Virus record (IMG/VR): IMGVR_UViG_3300005548_000375
Span: 1 to 26,325 of that record
Strand: one strand, 5' to 3'
Length of the DNA: 26,325 nt
From: a virus
The notes beneath the pieces are model-generated. The model was not told the origin of the DNA and searched no databases. It saw only the letters and a program-made list of their open reading frames with translations. This document shows, one piece after another, positions 14,490-20,580 of the stretch. Both the position numbers and the translations under genes were made by a program. Position 1 is the first letter of the stretch. Every line of letters begins with the position of its first letter.

Positions 14490-14690
14490 CTAGCTCACCT
14501 CCACCCACGCCGTGACGGTCCTCAGGAGGTGGTCATAGTCCCCGGCCATGGCCTCGTTCATGAAGGTGTTGACCTGGGCTCCATAGCCCGCGCGTCGCAT
14601 CGCCACGGCCACGCGACCGAGGATGGCGAACGCATTGCCGTCCTGGCCAGTGAGCTGAACGTGGACATCGGGCAGCTTGGGGGTGTTCAT
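14490..14690 (-). CDS. hypothetical protein, 66 aa
   Basis: A compact alpha/beta protein: 'DVHVQLTGQDGNAFAILGRVAVAMRRAG' then 'NTFMNEAMAGDYDHLLRTVTAWVEVS'. The 'VqLtGqdGNaFailg.v...lr.aG...e...f..ea...dYd.lL......v.v' pattern is a widespread small phage/plasmid protein of unknown function. ATG 14690 overlaps the stop of the 36-aa gene (ATGA). Second gene of the P2 operon. Confidence 0.82.
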   Translation of the reverse strand: MNTPKLPDVHVQLTGQDGNAFAILGRVAVAMRRAGYGAQVNTFMNEAMAGDYDHLLRTVTAWVEVS

Positions 14691-14797
14691 CGCTGCGCCT
14701 CCTCGATCACTCCGCCGCCGAAACGACCACCGGCGATGAACACACGGCCCGCTGAGAGGTCCACAGAGACGTTGTAGTCCCGAGACTTGACGATCAT
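14687..14797 (-). CDS. hypothetical micropeptide, 36 aa
   Basis: First gene after promoter P2. ATG 14797 is followed by a 36-codon frame whose TGA overlaps the ATG of the next gene by 4 nt, the same coupling as the rest of the operon. The peptide is beta-like ('YNVSVDLSAGRVFIAGGRFGGG') with an acidic helical end. GAAGGGAAGCCCTGCC upstream gives a weak SD (GGGAAG). No family is recognised. Confidence 0.65.
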   Translation of the reverse strand: MIVKSRDYNVSVDLSAGRVFIAGGRFGGGVIEEAQR

Positions 14798-14835
14798 GGC
14801 AGGGCTTCCCTTCTGAGGGGAGACATCTCTCCCAC

Positions 14836-14857
14836 TATATCTACTATAGCAGACGTA
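14836..14857 (-). promoter_or_regulatory. promoter-operator P2
   Basis: Minus strand: -35 TTGACA (14865-14870), 16-bp spacer, -10 TATAGT (14843-14848) with TGC before it. The 22-bp palindrome is intact on the upstream half and altered (TAGATATA) downstream. The -35 lies in the loop of a 7-bp ACCGGGG/CCCCGGT hairpin and overlaps the stop codon of the 40-aa gene upstream. Confidence 0.88.
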
Positions 14858-14866
14858 CCGGGGCTG

Positions 14867-14989
14867 TCAACCCCGGTGTGTCCGGCGATGCTCCTTGATG
14901 CCGTCCAGGACCCCACGGCCGATGTGCCAGGCCCCCAACACCATGGGGATGGCCAGGGCCGTGAGACCAGTGATCATCAGCAGTTGCAT
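14867..14989 (-). CDS. membrane micropeptide, 40 aa
   Basis: ATG 14989 has AGGAGG about 9 nt upstream. The peptide has one TM segment (about residues 3-21, 'LLMITGLTALAIPMVLGAW') and a basic tail ('GIKEHRRTHRG'). Its TGA overlaps the P2 -35 box. It follows the 90-aa gene in the P3 cassette. One of five one-TM micropeptides in this arm. Function unknown; small single-TM phage peptides can act on host membrane complexes. Confidence 0.7.
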   Translation of the reverse strand: MQLLMITGLTALAIPMVLGAWHIGRGVLDGIKEHRRTHRG

Positions 14990-15009
14990 GGGGTTTCCTC
15001 CTGGATCTT

Positions 15010-15033
15010 GGGCCGCCCCCGGAGGGGCGGCCC
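15010..15033 (-). terminator. hairpin after the 90-aa gene
   Basis: A 10-bp stem GGGCCGCCCC/GGGGCGGCCC with loop CGGA, nearly identical to the hairpin at 12711-12732. No T run. The 40-aa gene lies downstream, so it may attenuate rather than end transcription. Confidence 0.6.
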
Positions 15034-15040
15034 ATCTGGA

Positions 15041-15313
15041 TCAGTACCTGTGGATCGAGGCGTTGCGGTGAAGCCGACGGGCGGCGGGGGTGGTCTCTCT
15101 GATGGTCTCGGTCTGAATGATCGAGGTCCGGTCACCTTGCCGGACTGCGCGAGTGATGACGGTGACGGTGACTCGCTTGGCCGCTTCCCGCGTCCGACGC
15201 CACAGGTGGGCATCGGCGGCGGTGGTGATCGAGAGGAACAGAGTCAGGATGCTCAGCAGGTTGGTGCTGGCCAGCTCGGGGGTCTCGAACGCGGTGGCGA
15301 TCATCTCGAACAT
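15041..15313 (-). CDS. hypothetical protein, 90 aa
   Basis: First gene of the P3 cassette. ATG 15313 fits AAAGG 8 nt upstream; GTG 15322 lies on top of that SD. The N-terminal 35 residues are hydrophobic ('LASTNLLSILTLFLSITTAADAH', a possible TM segment), and the rest is Arg/Thr-rich ('RRTREAAKRVTVTVITRAVRQGD', 'TPAARRLHRNASIHRY'). A one-TM protein with a basic cytoplasmic tail is likely. No family is recognised. Confidence 0.7.
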   Translation of the reverse strand: MFEMIATAFETPELASTNLLSILTLFLSITTAADAHLWRRTREAAKRVTVTVITRAVRQGDRTSIIQTETIRETTPAARRLHRNASIHRY

Positions 15314-15363
15314 CTGGTTCACCTTTCACTGTGGAGTTTGGCTCGGGGGGCCTCCCCCGCTTA

Positions 15364-15385
15364 TAGGTCTACTATAGCAGAGGTA
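15364..15385 (-). promoter_or_regulatory. promoter-operator P3
   Basis: Minus strand -10 TATAGT (15371-15376) with TGC extension. The palindrome has CCTCT/AGACCTA arms. TTGACA at 15396-15401 gives a 19-bp spacer, so promoter strength may depend on the extended -10. The stretch 15386-15470 between P3 and the next terminator holds no gene that I can see. Confidence 0.78.
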
Positions 15386-15470
15386 GGCTCATATATGTCA
15401 AGCTCTAATGATTTTGTGGCGCACGTCACACTGGCCGGCCGGATCTTGGTTCCTGTCGCGCGGACACGAA

Positions 15471-15492
15471 AAAGGCCCCTTACGGGGCCTTT
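15471..15492 (-). terminator. intrinsic terminator of the P4 cassette
   Basis: A 9-bp stem AAAGGCCCC/GGGGCCTTT, 4-nt loop, followed on the minus strand by TTTTTCGTG. It is 14 nt after the 24-aa gene. Confidence 0.9.
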
Positions 15493-15506
15493 CTTCGGGT
15501 GGTCCT

Positions 15507-15581
15507 TCAGCTCAGGAGGGCCAGGAGCGCGCCCGCCGCGACGGCGATGATCGGGAGGTACCACGCGAGGCGGTTGATCAT
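15507..15581 (-). CDS. membrane micropeptide, 24 aa
   Basis: ATG 15581 is 2 nt after the stop of the previous gene, with GGGAG about 10 nt upstream. The whole peptide is a single TM helix (residues about 5-23, 'LAWYLPIIAVAAGALLALL') with a basic N-terminus 'MINR'. Last gene of the P4 cassette, right before a strong terminator. Its length is at the limit of what sequence can support, but start, SD, coupling and TM pattern agree. Confidence 0.6.
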   Translation of the reverse strand: MINRLAWYLPIIAVAAGALLALLS

Positions 15582-15583
15582 GA

Positions 15584-15763
15584 TCAGTCATCTCCCTTGA
15601 TGGCGTAGACGATGGAGTCCTTGATCTCTTCCCACGCCCACTTCAGGGTCCCCAACAGGCTGTCATCGTCGTCCTGCGCCAGCTCGAACAGTGCGTTCTC
15701 GACGGTCTGGGCCTGGTTGCGGTACTCGGCCGAGATGCTCTGGGTGATCTTGTTGGTGTTCAC
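15584..15763 (-). CDS. hypothetical acidic protein, 59 aa
   Basis: GTG 15763 overlaps the stop of the 36-aa gene as GTGA, with GGAG 8 nt upstream; the longer 5' frame is not protein-like. The peptide is helical and acidic ('ISAEYRNQAQTVENALFELAQDDDDSLLGTL', then 'WAWEEIKDSIVYAIKGDD'). The Asp run and Trp-rich amphipathic helix suggest a small protein-binding factor, possibly an anti-host protein. No family is recognised. Confidence 0.7.
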   Translation of the reverse strand: MNTNKITQSISAEYRNQAQTVENALFELAQDDDDSLLGTLKWAWEEIKDSIVYAIKGDD

Positions 15764-15870
15764 AGGTGGTTCTCCATCCAGACGATCGCTCCGAGGATCA
15801 GGGCGAATGCGGCTCCTCCGCCAACGGCGGCGGCAATAACTTGAAGAGTCCATACGGTGTCGGGGCTCAT
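15760..15870 (-). CDS. membrane micropeptide, 36 aa
   Basis: First gene of the P4 cassette. ATG 15870 has GAGGAGG upstream in the leader. The peptide has one TM segment (about residues 9-31, rich in Ala/Gly/Ile) and ends 'WMENHL'. Stop and the next GTG overlap by 4 nt. Unknown function. Confidence 0.68.
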   Translation of the reverse strand: MSPDTVWTLQVIAAAVGGGAAFALILGAIVWMENHL

Positions 15871-15891
15871 GATGTCCTCCTCGCTTGCTGA

Positions 15892-15913
15892 TACGTCTAC
15901 TATAGCAGAGGTA
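15892..15913 (-). promoter_or_regulatory. promoter-operator P4
   Basis: Minus strand TGCTATAGT extended -10 within the 22-bp palindrome (TACCTCTGCTA/TAGTAGACGTA). No -35 match is seen, because the terminator hairpin at 15918-15939 occupies that place. Confidence 0.8.
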
Positions 15914-15917
15914 AGGT

Positions 15918-15939
15918 GGCCCGGGGAAGACCCCGGGCC
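15918..15939. terminator. hairpin abutting P4
   Basis: A 9-bp GGCCCGGGG/CCCCGGGCC stem, loop AAGA. It follows the 26-aa gene and directly precedes P4. On the plus strand it is followed by ATTTTTT. The block 15892-15950 is nearly repeated at 16274-16330. Confidence 0.8.
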
Positions 15940-15951
15940 AAGATTTTTTAC

Positions 15952-16032
15952 CTAGCCATCAACCACAACGGAGATGACGGCGGCCAAGATCAGTGATGCG
16001 AACAAGGCTCCGATGACGATGACGGCGGCCAT
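15952..16032 (-). CDS. membrane micropeptide, 26 aa
   Basis: ATG 16032 has AAGGAGAAGG directly upstream at a good distance. The peptide is almost wholly hydrophobic (Ala/Ile/Val/Leu; one TM helix) and ends 'VVVDG'. It follows the 65-aa gene by 11 nt in the P5 cassette and is followed by a hairpin. Like the 24-aa peptide, it would be missed by normal size cut-offs. Confidence 0.6.
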   Translation of the reverse strand: MAAVIVIGALFASLILAAVISVVVDG

Positions 16033-16043
16033 GATCCTTCTCC

Positions 16044-16241
16044 TTAGAAGTTCGCGAGTTCGTTCAGGTAGATGGTCTGAGCTGCATCCAAATTGCCGTT
16101 GGCGATCATGCGGAGGGAGAGGAAGTCCAGCTCACAGTCGCAGAGCTGGAGGCTCTCGGCGGTGGCGATGAAGGCCAGGGCCTCGGGGGACTTCTGGGCG
16201 GGGTACCGGATGGCGTCCGGAGTGCTGAAGAGGATCTCCAC
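16044..16241 (-). CDS. hypothetical protein, 65 aa
   Basis: First gene of the P5 cassette. GTG 16241 has AAGGAG 8 nt upstream. The protein is helical ('SPEALAFIATAESLQLCDCELDFLSLRMIANGNLDAAQTIYLNEL' over about 18-62; key Cys34 and Cys36, Asp35). The repeated helix-turn pattern resembles half of a small helical bundle. A Cys-Asp-Cys motif is notable. No family is recognised. Confidence 0.72.
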   Translation of the reverse strand: MEILFSTPDAIRYPAQKSPEALAFIATAESLQLCDCELDFLSLRMIANGNLDAAQTIYLNELANF

Positions 16242-16270
16242 TTGGTTCTCCTTGCTCGCTGGCCGCTTGC
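16242..16270 (-). repeat. leader element shared with the phosphoribosyltransferase gene
   Basis: The minus-strand leader reads GCAAGCGGCCAGCGAGCA then AGGAGAAC before the GTG. A close copy (GCAAGCGGCCAGCTAGCA, GGGAGAAC) lies at 12539-12568 before the phosphoribosyltransferase, and a shorter one (AGCAAGCGAGGAGGAC) before the 36-aa gene at 15870. It resembles the start-associated sequences known from some mycobacteriophages. Confidence 0.6.
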
Positions 16271-16273
16271 TTA

Positions 16274-16295
16274 TAGGTCTACTATAGCAGACGTA
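16274..16295 (-). promoter_or_regulatory. promoter-operator P5
   Basis: Minus strand TGCTATAGT extended -10 within the palindrome (TACGTCTGCTA/TAGTAGACCTA). A terminator hairpin replaces the -35 region, as at P4. Confidence 0.8.
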
Positions 16296-16299
16296 AGAA

Positions 16300-16321
16300 G
16301 GCCCGGGGAAGACCCCGGGCC
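16300..16321 (-). terminator. terminator of the P6 cassette
   Basis: The same 9-bp GGCCCGGGG/CCCCGGGCC stem as at 15918, followed on the minus strand by TTCTT and 4 nt before P5. Confidence 0.82.
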
Positions 16322-16328
16322 AAGATTC

Positions 16329-16478
16329 TTACCAGCGGATTTCATCCAGTTGGATCACTGCCTGCCGCTCGGCTTCCAAGCGGTCCTTGGCCTCGTTGGC
16401 GCGCCGGGTGGCGATCAAGGTCAGGTTGATCAGTGAGAAGAGGATGGTGAGCGGAACGACGATCAGTAGGATCTCCAT
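16329..16478 (-). CDS. membrane micropeptide, 49 aa, leaderless
   Basis: ATG 16478 lies six bases after the -10 TATAGT of P6, so the transcript should start at the ATG and have no leader or SD. The peptide has one TM segment (about residues 2-24, 'EILLIVVPLTILFSLINLTL') and a charged helix ('RRANEAKDRLEAERQAVIQLDEIRW'). It looks like a small membrane-anchored coiled-coil. It is the only gene of its cassette. Function unknown. Confidence 0.72.
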   Translation of the reverse strand: MEILLIVVPLTILFSLINLTLIATRRANEAKDRLEAERQAVIQLDEIRW

Positions 16479-16499
16479 ACGTCTACTATAGCAGACGTA
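16478..16499 (-). promoter_or_regulatory. promoter-operator P6 (perfect arms)
   Basis: The best copy of the palindrome: TACGTCTGCTA/TAGTAGACGTA on the minus strand, -10 TATAGT (16485-16490). The A of the ATG is the last base of the palindrome, so a bound regulator would cover -10, transcription start and start codon at once. No good -35. Confidence 0.88.
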
Positions 16500-16506
16500 G
16501 AGTCGA

Positions 16507-16818
16507 TCAGTCAGCCCGCTTGTTCAGATACTGCGCGAGGTCTCGGCGCTGGTCCCAGAGATTGATCGTCTTCTCTTCCTGGTCATCTGTCCGATGCCGT
16601 CCGGCGTACGGCGCGGATGATCTTGATGGGATCTGGCCGGCCGCCCAACCAGGCCTTTTGTCCGGCAGAGGGACCGGACGGCGGGCAAGGTTCACGCGCG
16701 TCGGGTTGCCCCATGCGGCGGCGGCAAAGGTCACCAGCAGCAGGGCCGCCACCACCCCGCCCAGCAACAGCCACTCGACCCAGGACAAGCCGTTCCAGAA
16801 CTGCACGTAGGCATCCAC
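16507..16818 (-). CDS. membrane protein, about 103 aa
   Basis: The frame is open up to GTG 16863, but I favour GTG 16818, which has GGAGG 5 nt upstream; ATG 16845 and ATG 16830 have no SD. The protein has an N-terminal TM (about residues 16-35, 'WLLLGGVVAALLLVTFAAAAW') and a basic, Pro-rich cytoplasmic part ending 'LWDQRRDLAQYLNKRAD'. It lies just before P6. A weak TTGAAA at about 16855 could be its -35, since a terminator is directly upstream. No family is recognised. Confidence 0.62.
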   Translation of the reverse strand: MDAYVQFWNGLSWVEWLLLGGVVAALLLVTFAAAAWGNPTRVNLARRPVPLPDKRPGWAAGQIPSRSSAPYAGRHRTDDQEEKTINLWDQRRDLAQYLNKRAD

Positions 16819-16873
16819 CGCTTCCTCCATGATCGTTATTGTCATCTGACACGTTTCAATCACTCCGAAAAGG

Positions 16874-16910
16874 CCGAGGCCCGGTCCCCCGTGGTAGGGC
16901 CGGGCCTCGG
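16874..16910 (-). terminator. terminator of the replication operon
   Basis: An 11-bp perfect stem CCGAGGCCCGG/CCGGGCCTCGG with a 15-nt loop, followed on the minus strand by CCTTTTC. It is 17 nt after the stop of the 172-aa gene. Confidence 0.85.
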
Positions 16911-16927
16911 TATTCAGTTGTGGTGGA

Positions 16928-17446
16928 TCAGTCGAAAGCCTGGTTCTCGTCCGAGTCGTCGGCCGCCGTACGAAGCTCTCGGACCTCGGCCGTGATCTCC
17001 TTGATCAGCTCGGCGAACTCCGAATCGATCATGGCCTTGTCATCCTCGTTCGGGGCCGCGATGGACCACGAATCGGACCGGCCCTTGATCTTGTTCTTGC
17101 GGCTGTTGATGCGCCCGATCATCGGACGGAAGATCAGGTTGCCGTCCCCGTCCTTCTTGCTGATCCGGGGCTCCAGCCGGGAGACGAGGCCACCCTGGGA
17201 GTACTGGAACTTGTCCAGCCGCTCGGGGGCCGGGCCAACCAGCGGGGTGGAGAACGTCCCGTCCGGGCCGTCATCCATCACCAGCGTGATCGTCTCCACC
17301 CAGGGGTAGGTGCCGCCGTCCGCGTTGCGCCGGGTGCCCTTCTTGCCGGTGACCCAGATGGCCACCAGACGGTCCTTGAGGTCTTCCTTGCCGGGGAACT
17401 CCTCATTGGCATCGTCGTAATACTCCTGGACCTGTTCGTCTGCCAC
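16928..17446 (-). CDS. possible ssDNA-binding protein, 172 aa
   Basis: I chose GTG 17446 because AGGAG lies 5 nt upstream; the longer 5' frame is low-complexity. The protein has an acidic start, a beta-rich middle ('RLVAIWVTGKKGTRRNADG', 'ETITLVMDDGPDG', 'PRISKKDGDGNLIFRPMIGRI') and an acidic C-terminus ending 'DDSDENQAFD'. An OB-like core with an acidic tail next to a Cas4-like nuclease and helicase fits a single-strand DNA-binding protein. There is no decisive motif, so the call is contextual. It is the last gene of the leftward replication operon. Confidence 0.5.
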   Translation of the reverse strand: MADEQVQEYYDDANEEFPGKEDLKDRLVAIWVTGKKGTRRNADGGTYPWVETITLVMDDGPDGTFSTPLVGPAPERLDKFQYSQGGLVSRLEPRISKKDGDGNLIFRPMIGRINSRKNKIKGRSDSWSIAAPNEDDKAMIDSEFAELIKEITAEVRELRTAADDSDENQAFD

Positions 17447-17580
17447 TTCTGCTCCTGTGTCTTCTTGATCTTCTTCTTCAGCCCCCCGGGGGCAACAGAC
17501 CATCCAAGGTCAGATCCCCCGGGGGTTGGATCAGTCTTCCGCAGTACTGACCCGGCATACAGTTCCGAGCACTGCCAATC
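17447..17580. other. intergenic region with CCCCCGGGGG palindromes
   Basis: Two CCCCCGGGGG palindromes lie about 30 bp apart (near 17486 and 17516). They may form hairpins that separate the nuclease from the 172-aa gene. A 26-codon frame on the minus strand (ending 17478) has no SD and is not called. Confidence 0.4.
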
Positions 17581-18534
17581 TTACCCCTGCAATTGTTCAG
17601 GTACAACGGAGGGGGGACGCACCCTGCCGACCGCGCGGCCCTTGGCCACGGACTTGCCCCGGGACCGCAGCTCTCGGATACCGGCGGCCATGGCCACCAC
17701 CTCCCGGCCGTACTCCAGATCCACCTCATGGATCTGGACGGGGAGCTGGACGGCCGGGTCCAGCGACTGCGGCATGTGCGCCAGCAGGGCCACGCGCTTG
17801 CCCGCCAGCCAGCCGTCCGGGTGACCCATCAGGTTGTTGGGGGCGTTGGCCACCCATCGGCCACTGTCATCCGGCGGACCTTCCCAGACCCAGGGGGCCG
17901 AGTCGTACAGCTCCTGCTGGCCGCAGATCTCCTGATAGGTCCAGAACCGAGCCTGCGTCTTCAGGTCCATGATGCCCACCTGGCCTGTCTTGCGGCACAT
18001 GACCCTTGTGTCCATTGTGCCCATTGTGCCCTGGCCGGCGGGGTGCCAAATCCGACGCTCGGACCACCCGGGGAGGAAGTCCAACTCGTTGTCCTCCATG
18101 GCTTCCAGGAGGCTCTCCATCTGGAGCTTCATCCGCCGGTGGCCGTTGACCCGGCCGGTGTAGAGATAGCCCTCCAGCATGGTGTGGCGAGCCGTTCCGC
18201 GCCGGGAGCCAGAGTCGGCCCCCACGGCGTTGCGAGCCTTCTCGGCCATGAAGCTCAGGACCGACTCACTGAGGTCATCCTCGGCCATGGCAGCCAACTC
18301 ATCGAAGATGGTGCCCTCGTTCTCCAGCAGGCCGAGCAGGGTCATGCGTTCCATCCAGAGCTGGAGCTTGCGCTGATCACTGAAGGCCCCCACCAGGTTG
18401 GTGGCGCGCGTCCAGCCGCGCCAGCCTTTGGGCACCTCAACACCGGGCGGCGGCGGAAAGCGGTAGTACTGCTCATCCGGCGTCAGGCCGTACTTGGGCT
18501 CGGCCGGGGCCTCGTCATACAGCAACTCGGTCAC
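17581..18534 (-). CDS. Cas4/RecB-like PD-(D/E)XK exonuclease
   Basis: This 317-aa protein shows the RecB-type nuclease motifs in order: 'RRGTARHTMLEGYL' (111-124, with the motif His117), Glu159 in 'WSERRIW', 'GTMDTRV' (Asp175), 'GIMDLKTQ' (catalytic Asp190 and Lys192), and 'CGQQELY' (Gln206-207). Such enzymes degrade or process DNA ends in recombination and replication. I do not see the four-Cys iron-sulfur set of true Cas4, so this is the phage 'Cas4-family' type. GTG 18534 has AGAGG upstream and overlaps the helicase by 20 nt, suggesting a coupled helicase-nuclease pair. Confidence 0.85.
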   Translation of the reverse strand: MTELLYDEAPAEPKYGLTPDEQYYRFPPPPGVEVPKGWRGWTRATNLVGAFSDQRKLQLWMERMTLLGLLENEGTIFDELAAMAEDDLSESVLSFMAEKARNAVGADSGSRRGTARHTMLEGYLYTGRVNGHRRMKLQMESLLEAMEDNELDFLPGWSERRIWHPAGQGTMGTMDTRVMCRKTGQVGIMDLKTQARFWTYQEICGQQELYDSAPWVWEGPPDDSGRWVANAPNNLMGHPDGWLAGKRVALLAHMPQSLDPAVQLPVQIHEVDLEYGREVVAMAAGIRELRSRGKSVAKGRAVGRVRPPSVVPEQLQG

Positions 18535-20260
18535 TCGTGATCCTCTCCACGATCGGCTCCAGCGTTCGCGTGGCCACCACCTTAGAGATCAGGTCTGACA
18601 CTTTTCCGGCCTTGTTCCCGGCCCTGGCCGACATGATCTTGTCCACCTTCGCCTGGAGCCCGAGCTGAGCCGCGCGGTCCAACATGGCCTCGCGAGGCTT
18701 GCCCCTACGCCATGCCCTGGTTCGGTCAGCAAGGAGGCGGCCGAGGTCCCCGCCCCGGTCCTCCGCCTCCACCTCGGCCGCCGTCATGGCCAGCTCCAGG
18801 TCCGGCAACTCGGCAGTCTTGAAGGTGTGCCGCCGAGAGCTGGTGGGTTCGATCACGGACACCCACACCTGGCCGCCGACGATGAAGACGTACCCGCGCT
18901 CACCGATCGGCAGGAACGGGGTCCCGTGATCGGTGGCCCGCCACACCTTGCTGGACCGCTTCACCAGAGGATCGAACTCCGTGGCGTCAACCTGACCGGT
19001 CCAGACGTGCTCGGGATCCTCCAGGCCTGCGCCCAGATCCCACTGATCCTCCATGACCGTCAGTGCGCCCTGGACCTTCCGGTCTATCGGGCGATCCGAC
19101 AGGTCGGCCACCGTACACATGTCCGTGGTGGAGTCGGCCACCACCAGCAGGAGACAGCTCTGGTCCTCCACGGGGATGCCCGGCTCGGGGCGCAGGCCTC
19201 GTCCCGCCATCTGAACGAACAGCGGCCGGGACTTCGTGGGGCGGCCGACGATCACGCACTTGGTGCGGGGAGAGTCCCAGCCCTCGGTGAGCACCATGGC
19301 GTTGACCAACACCTGGATGTCGCCACGCTCGTAGGCGGCCAGGCGCTCACGCCGGACGTGTCGCGCCATGCCCCCGTGAATGACCTCGGCCCTGATCCCC
19401 GCGTCCACGAATGCTTCGGAGAGTGCGTAAGCCGAGCGGACCAGCGGCATGAAGGCGACGGTGGGCCGCCCCTCGGCGAGCCGCTTCCACTCGGCCACGA
19501 TGCGTTCATGGGCCAGGGATTGAACCAGGGCCGCGTCAAGGGTCTCGGCTCGGTAGTCCGCCCCCCTGGCCGGGAGGCGCATGTCGGGTATCTCCAGCCG
19601 GTAGCCGACGGGCTGAACCAGCCAGCCCTTCCGGACCGCCCAGGAGGTCCCTCGCGTGAAGGCCACGTCCTGCCAGACACCACCAAGGGACTGGCCGTCT
19701 CCGCGCTCCAGCGTGGCGGTGAAGCCGACTGCCGGGGTGGGCCTGACGATGGGGTCCATCGGGAGCGAGGCTCGCCAGCTCCAGCCCTGGCCTACGTAGT
19801 TGCCGAGGCCATAGCACCCGAAGTACCGCATGATGGCCTGATAGCTGCTGGCCGTGGCGTGATGGCACTCGTCCACGATCACCAGGGACACGTCATGAAG
19901 CTGGCGCATGCGGTAGGGATTGACCAAGGTCTGTACCGAGCCGATCACGATGTCCGCTTCGGTCTCGTTCCGCTCGGCCTTCACCACGCCCACCGAGAGC
20001 CGGGAGCCCTCGGCCACCAGGCGCACCTTCTCCTCTGCCTGCTGAGCCAACTCGTCCGTGTGGACCAAGATCAACACGCGGTCCTTGGTATTGATCTCCG
20101 GGAAGAACAGGAGGTGCCGGACGGCCCGCTCAGCCATCATGATCGTCTTGCCGAGGCCGGTGGCCATGACGATGGCCAGCCGCGTCTCCTGGAGGTTCTC
20201 AGCCCGATGGGCCAGCTCGGAAGCCAGCCCATCGCGTTGGTAGTCACGTAGTTGGATCAC
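18515..20260 (-). CDS. SF2 DEAD/DEAH-type helicase
   Basis: This 581-aa helicase has motif Q/N-terminal 'RDYQRDG' (5-11), motif I 'MATGLGKT' (32-39), motif II 'VDECHH' (129-134), motif III 'FTAT' (180-183), 'TEGWDSPRTK' (325-334, motif V) and motif VI 'QMAGRGLRP' (350-358). This is the UvsW/ResIII-like set seen in phage recombination and branch-migration helicases. After residue 360 there is a C-terminal region with 'VADLSDRPID' and a Lys/Arg-rich helical end. GTG 20260 overlaps the previous stop as GTGA. It acts on double-stranded DNA at forks or joints. Confidence 0.92.
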   Translation of the reverse strand: MIQLRDYQRDGLASELAHRAENLQETRLAIVMATGLGKTIMMAERAVRHLLFFPEINTKDRVLILVHTDELAQQAEEKVRLVAEGSRLSVGVVKAERNETEADIVIGSVQTLVNPYRMRQLHDVSLVIVDECHHATASSYQAIMRYFGCYGLGNYVGQGWSWRASLPMDPIVRPTPAVGFTATLERGDGQSLGGVWQDVAFTRGTSWAVRKGWLVQPVGYRLEIPDMRLPARGADYRAETLDAALVQSLAHERIVAEWKRLAEGRPTVAFMPLVRSAYALSEAFVDAGIRAEVIHGGMARHVRRERLAAYERGDIQVLVNAMVLTEGWDSPRTKCVIVGRPTKSRPLFVQMAGRGLRPEPGIPVEDQSCLLLVVADSTTDMCTVADLSDRPIDRKVQGALTVMEDQWDLGAGLEDPEHVWTGQVDATEFDPLVKRSSKVWRATDHGTPFLPIGERGYVFIVGGQVWVSVIEPTSSRRHTFKTAELPDLELAMTAAEVEAEDRGGDLGRLLADRTRAWRRGKPREAMLDRAAQLGLQAKVDKIMSARAGNKAGKVSDLISKVVATRTLEPIVERITSDRVAV

Positions 20261-20580
20261 TTGCGCACCCTCGGGAGCAGCAGACAGGACTCCATCGGGG
20301 CCGCCATGTACGGCGGAAGGTAGAAGGCGGGAGAGATCACCTGGCCGTCCTTGTTGATCAGCGACTCATGCACCCACATCGGGATGGCCACGCGCCAGCC
20401 GCCGCCCTTGAATGCCCGGTAGTAGTAGGACGTGTTGCCGGTCGGCCCAGTGGCCACCACCAGCCTTCGATGCCACGGCACCGGAGCTTCGATCATCCGC
20501 CGCTTCAGCGGTCCGCCCAGGGCGTACGCCCGGACGAGTTTTCCCTGCTCAGGGGTGGCCGGCGGGTCTGTCTCGGTCAC
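20257..20580 (-). CDS. hypothetical protein, 107 aa
   Basis: I chose GTG 20580, which overlaps the previous stop as GTGA and has GGGAGG 8 nt upstream; ATG 20586 is only 2 nt from that SD. The protein is beta-rich, with 'RRLVVATGPTGNTSYYYRAF' and a C-terminus 'AFYLPPYMAAPMESCLLLPRVRK'. It lies directly before the helicase. No family is recognised. Confidence 0.72.
   Translation of the reverse strand: MTETDPPATPEQGKLVRAYALGGPLKRRMIEAPVPWHRRLVVATGPTGNTSYYYRAFKGGGWRVAIPMWVHESLINKDGQVISPAFYLPPYMAAPMESCLLLPRVRK

Noticed and set aside
15892-16499. Possible CRISPR array, because a 22-bp repeat recurs at short distances
   Set aside because: Spacing is irregular, the intervals contain genes, and each copy is a palindrome centred on a -10 box.
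17478-17560. 26-codon minus-strand frame ending in 'LDGLLPPGG'
   Set aside because: No SD, and the repeated CCCCCGGGGG palindromes explain its composition.
18827-20251. 474-aa plus-strand frame across the helicase
   Set aside because: The minus frame holds all SF2 helicase motifs in order; the plus frame has none and lacks an SD.
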